Assembly (NCBI GenBank): GCA_964035545.1
Contig: OZ037773.1
Span: forward strand, 1,862,751 to 1,926,750
Direction of reading: 5' to 3'
Length of the DNA stretch: 64,000 bases
From: Bugula neritina
Lineage: Eukaryota; Bryozoa; Gymnolaemata; Cheilostomatida; Bugulidae
A program made the position numbers and the translations under genes. Positions 28,701-37,700 of this stretch are shown here, one piece after another. A model generated the notes under the pieces. The model saw only the letters and a program-made list of their open reading frames with translations, had not been told where the DNA came from and ran no database searches. Position 1 is the first letter of the stretch, and each line of letters starts with the position of its first letter.

Positions 28701-31700
28701 TTTATTTTGTCCTGACTGGTACATTCTAAGTTCTTTTATCCGTGGGTAAGCGATAGACCAGGCTCCATGTCTAATTAGGCTATTCTAGTGACCGCAGTTG
28801 TTTACTTTTCACTTTTTATCACTGTTGCTGTATTTACTTGCAGGCTGATGTCCAGGTTGTAAGATATACATCAGAGCCAAACCTCCGCTCCAGGTCGCCC
28901 AATGAGGTCTCTCCTAGAGTCTGTACCAGTCCACGCTCTCTCACTCTGTTTGCTGACAGCGTGGACATCAATGACAGTGGTGAATTATCTCCTCACCTAC
29001 CTCTGAATACTCACGACCCCACTCTACCTCATGCTGACTTAGTGAACGAGCCACTCATAGTGTCAGCCTCTGCAGCTGCCAGTCCTCACTCCTTCAAAGT
29101 AACCAATCAGAGTGAAGCAGTCTCGCAGTTAGCTGAATCTCTCACACAGATGGACAGTAGTGTCGAGACACATTCTACGTCCCCCAAGCCTGGTGACATC
29201 AGTGAACCATGCTTCGAAGAGCCAATACTTGCTCACCAAAAGACTGGTTGTTTGGTATCTCCGCCAGACACTGGGGAATTGGCTGAAGAAGTCACTGCTC
29301 TTGTTGAAGGTACAAAACATAACTTGTTTAAGTCAAGGACACACGGTGACCCTGTGTCAAGGACACACGGTGACCCTGTGTCAAGGACACACGGTGACCC
29401 TGATTTACCAGAGATGGAGGTAGCAGACAGGGAAGGACGGAGTACAGACAGCTCGGCCACCAGCTCAGAACACATGTTCACTGCTGAGTCAGTCGCTGGA
29501 GCCATTAACAACATGCTGGGGCAATCTCAAGGAGTACCTCAGTGTCTTGATGACTCCTCAAAGGCCCCTCAACCTGCGCCTATTGCTGACTCTACTGATG
29601 ACAAGCCTGCTGCTGATCTGAAGGCTCCATCGTCTGTGGATGGCTCTACATATGTGCTGGTATTGAATTATAGCCTAAAGTTATGAAAGTTATTAATTTT
29701 AACTTTTTTTTCTGCTTTTATTTGTTGTTCCACAGTCATTGCATGCATTAACTGCCTTCATATTCTCCTTCCAGAAATCAAATATTTTTTATTTGATTTA
29801 GACGAATTGCTTACAATGTGATTCCATTTATACACACGTGGTTGATGTCAACTGTAAATGTGATAAGAGTTGTACACCCTTGTCTACTGAACTAATATGA
29901 GAAGTTGTCTGCTGTTTAGGGGGACGTGCTGAATACAGATAAGTCTGAGGACTCTGGCCACACCTACACGGTTAAACCTACCTGGTGGGTAGCTAGTCCG
30001 TATGCTGAAATCTTTTTGAATATATTACTATATTATATCTGTATTTAATACTATATTATAGTCATATATATTACTGAATATACTACAGTACTCTATCTGT
30101 ATATAGTGTTATATTATATCCTTTTATATTACTGCATTATATTTAAATATACTGCTATATTATATGTTAGTATATTACTATACTATATCTTTTTGTATTG
30201 CAGTATTATACATGCATATATTACTGTAATATCTATGTATGTGTGTTTGCGTGCGTGCGCGCACGTGCGTTTATATATTACAGTAATATATTTATGTATA
30301 TATTACTGTAATATATCTACGTATATATTACAGTAATATATCTACGTATATATTACTGTAATATATCTACGTATATACTGTATTTTAGTGTGGATGCTGA
30401 AAGAGATTTATTGATGGCTGGTGAATACGGCTCAGGTAATATTACTAAGTGTACTCGTGAATCTTAGCCTGCGTTTTATGAAACTCACTCTATGTTCAGT
30501 ATTTTACATAAATGTATAATTATTACAGGACAATCTGGTGTTGCAGAGAGAAGGGTTAAATTACCGGAGAGTCCTAAGGTTAAGCTGTTAGAAGATAATT
30601 CTACAAAACAAGAGGTAAATTGTGTACATCATACCATATAGTTTCTCTAAATAGTGTTTACCATACATATAACTTATACCTTTCATTGTAAACTTACATA
30701 TATGTATAGTGTGCAATGTATATAATATACTGTGTATTATGGTGCTTTATATGCTGTGTGGGTGAACATAATACACTGTGTGGTGTATGCCGCATATTCT
30801 ATACTGCACAGTTTATATTGTAGCGTATCAATCATATCATTTTACTTGAAAGTTGTTTATGAAAATGATAATTATAAAATGTTATTGTTGCATAGTCATT
30901 CCGCTCACCAGTTCGAGGAGATGCAGTGAAATGTCCCCCATCTCCCAATCTTCATCAAAACCAGTCCAGCAGTAAAGTAGAGGAGTGGTTGAGTAAGCAG
31001 ACACCTTTACACTGTGTAACAGCTGAGCTGCCTTCTCTACCCACCTTACCTACCTTTGCTGATGGCTCACCTACCTTACTTACCTCACCCGGCGGTTTAC
31101 CTGTAAGCAAGACATCGGGTGAACAGGCAGGCAAATCTGAGCAGGTAAATAGCACTCATAGTCTACCTGACGGTGCAACACAAAGACAACCCAAGAATGA
31201 GTCAGAGAAGCTCTCCTATGATGAGCAAGATTATGAACTGTTTAATACCACTGAGAGGGGTGACAGTATCACTGAGAGGGGTGACAATATCACTGAGAGG
31301 GGTGACAATATCACTGAGAGGGGTGACAATATTACTGAGATGGGTGACAATATCACTGAGAGGGGTGACAATATCACTGAGAGGGGTGACAATATCATTG
31401 AGAGGGGTGACAATGCCACTGAGAGGGGTGACAATGCCACTGAGAGGGGTGACAATGCCACTGAAAGGGGCGACAATATCACTGAGAGAGGCGACAATGC
31501 CACTGAGAGGGGTGACAATATCACTGAGAGGGGTGACAATATCACTGAGAGGGGTGACAATATCACTGAGAATAGTAATTTGGATGATTTGGCAGTTGAA
31601 GAAGTAGTAAGCAAAGAACTTGCAATTGAAACCATGTCTATGGATAATAAAAACATTTTCGATCAAGCAGAATCTGTCATTTCGATGGGAGTAGAGACTG

Positions 31701-34700
31701 AGGCTATAAAAACAAGTAATCAAGGAACTGATGCTTTGAATTTGAAGATGCTAAGCAAACAGACAGGAACCGGGTCCTCTGACATAGCTACGTGCACAGA
31801 GCCTGTGAGAGAACACACTAGTTCTCACTGTAAGTCACATGGCCAAGGTACCGACATCAGTGGTGTTGAACATCTGATAATGCCAAGAACACTTGCCAGT
31901 CCTCCGCTGCTTTCTCCTCCACAAACCTTCTCCTCCGCAGTGCAGACGGACAGACATATCGCTACGCAAACAGACAGCCCAGTAGAGCTATTTCCTGCCA
32001 AAAATGAATTGAGAGGAAGTATCCCAGCTTTGACCAAATCGAGCACTGAAGTTTCAGAGTACACTCAACCTCTCTCTCGCTCCAGGACCTGGGCCTCCCA
32101 GACAGACGCCCTGGACCTCATTGGTAAGTTTCTTCTGTGTTCTGTAACAGATGTTATCTCTACTAATATTGCGTTTTTATAGTGTAAGTCTACAATTCTG
32201 TATGTTTTATCTTCGAATATGCTAGGAATTTGTCTATGTTTATCTGCAATATCTGTCGGTAATGTTTTCTACAGTAAAATTTTCATTCTGTAGAACCAAA
32301 GAAGAGAATGACTGCTGCAGGATCCTTGACCTTTGACATGACCACAATGACTGACAACCAGGTAAGTCCAGCCTTTCTAAATTAACTAAACACTTTTACT
32401 ACACGGTATATCTATTAACTAACTCCTTCACTCTAACTACTCAGTATATCTCTTAACTAACTCCTTCACTCAAACTACTCGGTATATCTCTTAACTAACT
32501 CCTTTCCTTGCTATATTCAGGATGTAGCCTCAGTACCTTCAACTCAGTCCTGTCTATCCTTTGACATGCAGACCAGCACATCTGATCTAATACCAGACGG
32601 TACCCATATCACAGAATCCCTTCAGGCAAAGGATTCTAAGACTAGGAAGCAGAAACTGAGCACTATAGGCCGAGGGCTTTCTCGTAAATCTTCCCGTTCT
32701 TCTATCCAGGTATTTGTAACACCTTCTCTAGCAGAATGCAGTGTGTTTTATATGTCACATAAGTGTAAACTCATTACAGTGTGCATTCTATACACTGTTT
32801 ATACTCCATATCTTATTCCTACAGTGTGCATTCTATACGTTGTCTATACTTCATATCTTATTCTTACAGTGTGCATTCTATACACTGTCTATACGCCCTA
32901 TCTTATTCTAATAAAGTATATTCTATGTATTATCCAGGACGTGTTAGACATGCTGCCTACAGCTACTCAGACTACCAGCTCTCTCTGGGGTTTGCAGAGT
33001 CTGCCGCTGTTTGATGCCGCTGCCAGACCTAACGAGGAGCTGGTGCAGGCAGTCAGCTGTAAGTATGACAGCAATGTATATCTCCCCTCTGATTGGTGCA
33101 TTATGTACCCTCATATGTGCGCATTAACATGCTTGTTAGAACGCTCAGTTATATTTATCTTTAGGAATAGAAAAAGCACTTTACTAATTAACTGATAGTT
33201 AGAAAACACAGCGTTTTGTCCCGTAGCCTTAGTTCTCTTGCTGTCATGTTTCAGCCACTATTGACCCCACCATAGCCTGCCGAGAAATTGAGTTGGACCA
33301 AATAGACAGACTAATTAAGCGAGCTGAGGAACTTAGACTAGCCAAGTTGCAGATGTTGTCTGACCAAGTCTCTAAGGCTAACCCTCTGCTTCCTGAAATG
33401 TTAATTAGTAGAGAGCATGTAAAACCCAATATACCAGATTCAGGTGGGGACTCTCTGCCTACGTCCTTTGATACTTTGCTAGTAGCAGCTGGTTCTCAAG
33501 CTACATTTACACCGTCGGCGGCAGCTCCTCTAGAGGCAGCGTACAGACCAGAGTCAGCATGTAGTGTGGGCGGAGACTTGGAGGGGAGAGACAGCAGGTC
33601 TAGTTGTACCACCGTCGACAGCACAGCTGACTCTCTACGACCTCGCTCAAGGTCAGTGTGCCGTGTATGCAGTGGGTTAGCTCCTCCCATTCTTTCTGTT
33701 ATTCTGTGACACGTGTTTGTAATTTGACGGCCAGCAACTGCTTTTGAGTGATAGATTGGGGGTAGTTCCTTCTGGCTACTAGAACTTTCTAAACAGAGAC
33801 AAGGCTGTACTTTATACTTTCATTCATTAGCATGTCATGAGAGACAAGAGTTGAGAGATGATGAGGCGTTTCTATCTACTGCTAATTAATTTTTCACTCT
33901 CTACTCTCTCACTCCCTACTCACTCACTACTCACTCACTATTCTCACTCACTACTCACTCCCTACTCTCTCTCTCTCTCTCTACTCACTCACTACTCACT
34001 CACTACTCACTCACTACTCACTCACTACTCTACTTTTTACTAACTGTCTATTTTTTATTTGTAGAAATTCTAGGAAAGCTCAAATACAGGAACTACTCAA
34101 CTCAGTGGATGCCACTTTGGCTAAATATGGAGTGTCAGTTCCAACTTCAAAGTATGGTAAGTGCAGTACGTAGTATAACTCACACTCAGTATAAACTACA
34201 CTCAGTATCACTCACACTCAGTATAAACTACACTCAGTATCACTCACACTCAGTATCACTCACACTCAGTATCACTCACACTCAGTATAACTCACACTCA
34301 GTATCACTCACACTCAGTATCACTCACACTCAGTATCACTCACACTCAGTATAAACTACACTCAGTATAAACTACACTCAGTATAAACTACACTCAGTAT
34401 CACTCACACTCAGTATAACTCACACTAAGTAAAACTTACACCTGGTATTACTCACACTCAATATAACTTACACTCAGTATCACTCACACTCAATACGTAG
34501 TAGTTGATATTACTCATAATAAGTATTGTTTCTGTAGATGGCACTCCGTCTGTTTCTGTTGGGGCTGCAGATGACATCAGGCCAGGCACAGGCTACAGTC
34601 GGGATAGGTAAATGTGTTGAACAATATTGAGTAATACAGAATAAAACTTTGAATCTACTTACATGTCCCGCTCTATTCCTCTCTCTCATGTTGTGTGTAT

Positions 34701-37700
34701 GTTACTGCTTCTCTCCCAGATCCAGCATCACTTCAGCTATGAGTACCACCAGCTCAACTGTAAGAGATGAACAGACAGATGTAGATCTGGATGAATTAGA
34801 TAGACTGAGAAAAGAAAGACTGAAGATTACTCAGATATTAGGAAAGGATAATCTACCTTCTCGTAAGTTACTTCTCTACTAAAACTTCTTCTCTAACCTC
34901 AGTTTAACTCTTGATTACTATACATAACATGCACCTTGTACTTTTACAGTCATATATGACAATCTGCTGTAATATCTCTGCCATATATGACAATCTGCTG
35001 TAATATATCTGTCATATATGACAATCTGCTGTAATATATCTGCCATATATGACAATATGTTGTGATATATTTGTCATATATGACAATATGTTGTAATATA
35101 TCTGTCATAATGATAGTCCGCTGTAATATATCTGTCATTATGTTGTAATATATCTGTAATATTAGTCATATTTAATACTTTCCCATATGCAATCAGATGT
35201 AATACTGTAATGTTACAACTATTAAACCTTCACATCATATCTATCATCACTGTTTTTCTAATTTTTTGCTCTATAAATACATGCGCTGTAGTTTCTGAGG
35301 TGTTTGTGTTCATTGAACTCTTCCTTTACTCAAGTCAACAGGCTTTCAACCTTATCTAGAGCTCAATGAGCTCTCTCCATTATTTACTTGCTTAGAATAT
35401 AAACACTTTGATTCAACTCTGCTGTAGCATTGAACAGAAGTAAATGGATTGTGTTGAGGTCAACGCATTGGCCACACACCTTTGAGGTTAGCCTTGGGTT
35501 TGCTGTCCTCTAAGTCATTTAGTCTAATTATATCTGTAAATAGTTTCTTTCAATCACTCCACTTAATATCGTATAGTTTATTGTTATATGAGGTTTCTAA
35601 GTTATATACTTGTATGAGTGACGTAATCTATTTATAAAGTAGTGTCAGTGTGTTGCTGCCTTTAGTTGGTACTTAGTGGTTGGAGGCAGCACTGGTGAAA
35701 TTTCGTATCTATCTTTCAGTAGTTATTATAACATATACTCACCTGAACTGTGCGCTGCATACAGTATTGAGTCAACATGACGCTGTATGGTGGTAAGTTG
35801 GTAAATGTAGCAAGTATTACTCTTTCCTCTGATATTTTTATTCTGTAGTCACTCATAGTCAGTGGTTAAGATTTGCAAAGTAATTTGTTTTATCTCAAAC
35901 CTTAGAAAATGGTGTACAAGATATGTTATGCGTTGGAGTTATCTTCTCTATGTGGTACAGCATGGTTTACACTGGAGGCTTTACCTTGACCTAATCAAGT
36001 TCATATGTTGCTGTGATTTGCTCATCTATATTGTCTCTCAGGATACTCGCTTTTTCTTGCAGGGATGTGGATGGAGTTGGCTGAGGCCCAACTTAATTAT
36101 GCTTTTGGACAAACTGACACTTTGCTAGACGCTCTTGAGTTACCCAAACATTCTGATGAGGGCGCAACTCCTAAAGACAAGGTAAGTTTGGTTGGTCTTC
36201 ACCAAACTAGTGCCTACAATCTACTTCACTAAACTAGTGTTTTTTCTATGTACATTATTAAATGCAACAAGTACTGAGTCAAGTAATATTGTTCTGCTCT
36301 ACTAAATGTAATGAATACTGTCTCAGAGAATGCAGTATTTTCTGGCAAGTTCTTATATACTAAATAATTTTATGGGTTAATTGAAATATTTTGAACAGGG
36401 TGTGCAGCGTAGATCCATGGGTAGATTTTTGTCCGAGCTGAATGTAAGTATTCTACTCTAGCTGCTGCTGCTACGTCAGCTACTGCTACATATTCCATAA
36501 TAATAGTTCATCTCTATCTTCTTTAGCCTGCAAAGGTTCAGCTTGTGTGAACTTATAGCATGTCTTTGATATGCATTGCTATTGAACACATGGTGGTCAC
36601 CGTGTGTCAGGGTTTATACTTCCTCTTTACTACTCCTTTCCTGTCTCTGATTGGGTTTACGGATTGCATCTTTTTTGAGTCTGGCACATACTGACTGTGT
36701 GACTGCATGATTACATCTGCTCCAATCAGCTGCATGATTACATCATCTGCTCCAATCAGATGCATGATTGCATCATCTGCTCCAATCAGCTGCGTAGATT
36801 TACTCTTCAGCTAGTCACCAGTTTGCTAAGTTAGGCTGTTATGAAATGGAAAGTGTTGATTGGCCAAACACCTGCCATGGATAAGCTAATTAACAACAGT
36901 GTAGTTAATACCATTGCCCAATTCTATGTGCTATAAGTAATTTTATTTGCCCATCACATTATTCTCATTCTACTTGTTCTCTCAAGCTAATTCCTAAACC
37001 AATCACTGTGCATGCAACCAGCCATGACAGCTGGAGTCATGTCACCAGCCAATGAGAGCTGAGAAAGTTGCGTTATGTTTCAGTTGGCTGAAGACAGAAG
37101 TGCTGACCCTGAGTTGCTGAAGTTGAGAACTCAACAGCTGGAAGAGTCTAAGAAGAAGATAGAACAGAGAATTGAGTTGCTGGAGGCGAAAGTAGCGGCT
37201 CAGGTTGAGGGAACAGAGAGACGGCACAGCAGGTGGAGTAGCAGAGCGGAGAGAGTTGGGAGTGTGAGCAGTGTAGGGAGTGTAGACAAAGGGGGTGCAG
37301 ACTACAGGGGGAATGTAGACAGCTGGGACACTGACGGCAGGGGTAGAACTAGAAGTGCTGACGTGTTTAGGTCAGGAAGCAGGGTCGGCAGCGTGGACAT
37401 GATCGCTGACTCGCACAGTGTCGATAGAAGCAGAGGAATTGTGGGAAGAGGAAGTGTTTCTGTAGATCGTGTAGATGGCCCTAGTCAATCCTCTCGCAGG
37501 TATAACACTACATTAGAACCAAAAGTTGGTCGAGTCACTTTACAGTTTCAGTAACTTCAAATATTCAATGCGTTGTATTGTGTCATACAATATGTATAGG
37601 ATATGACATCATGTATTCTAGTGACTGTATTATAGTGTTGGTGTATCTTTTAGCCTCCCACAGATGGACTATGACTTTGAGTATGCTCATTTATAGTTGT

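Noticed and set aside
37042-37227. Minus-strand Leu-rich frame opposite exon 46
   Set aside because: Shadow of the plus-strand coiled-coil codons.
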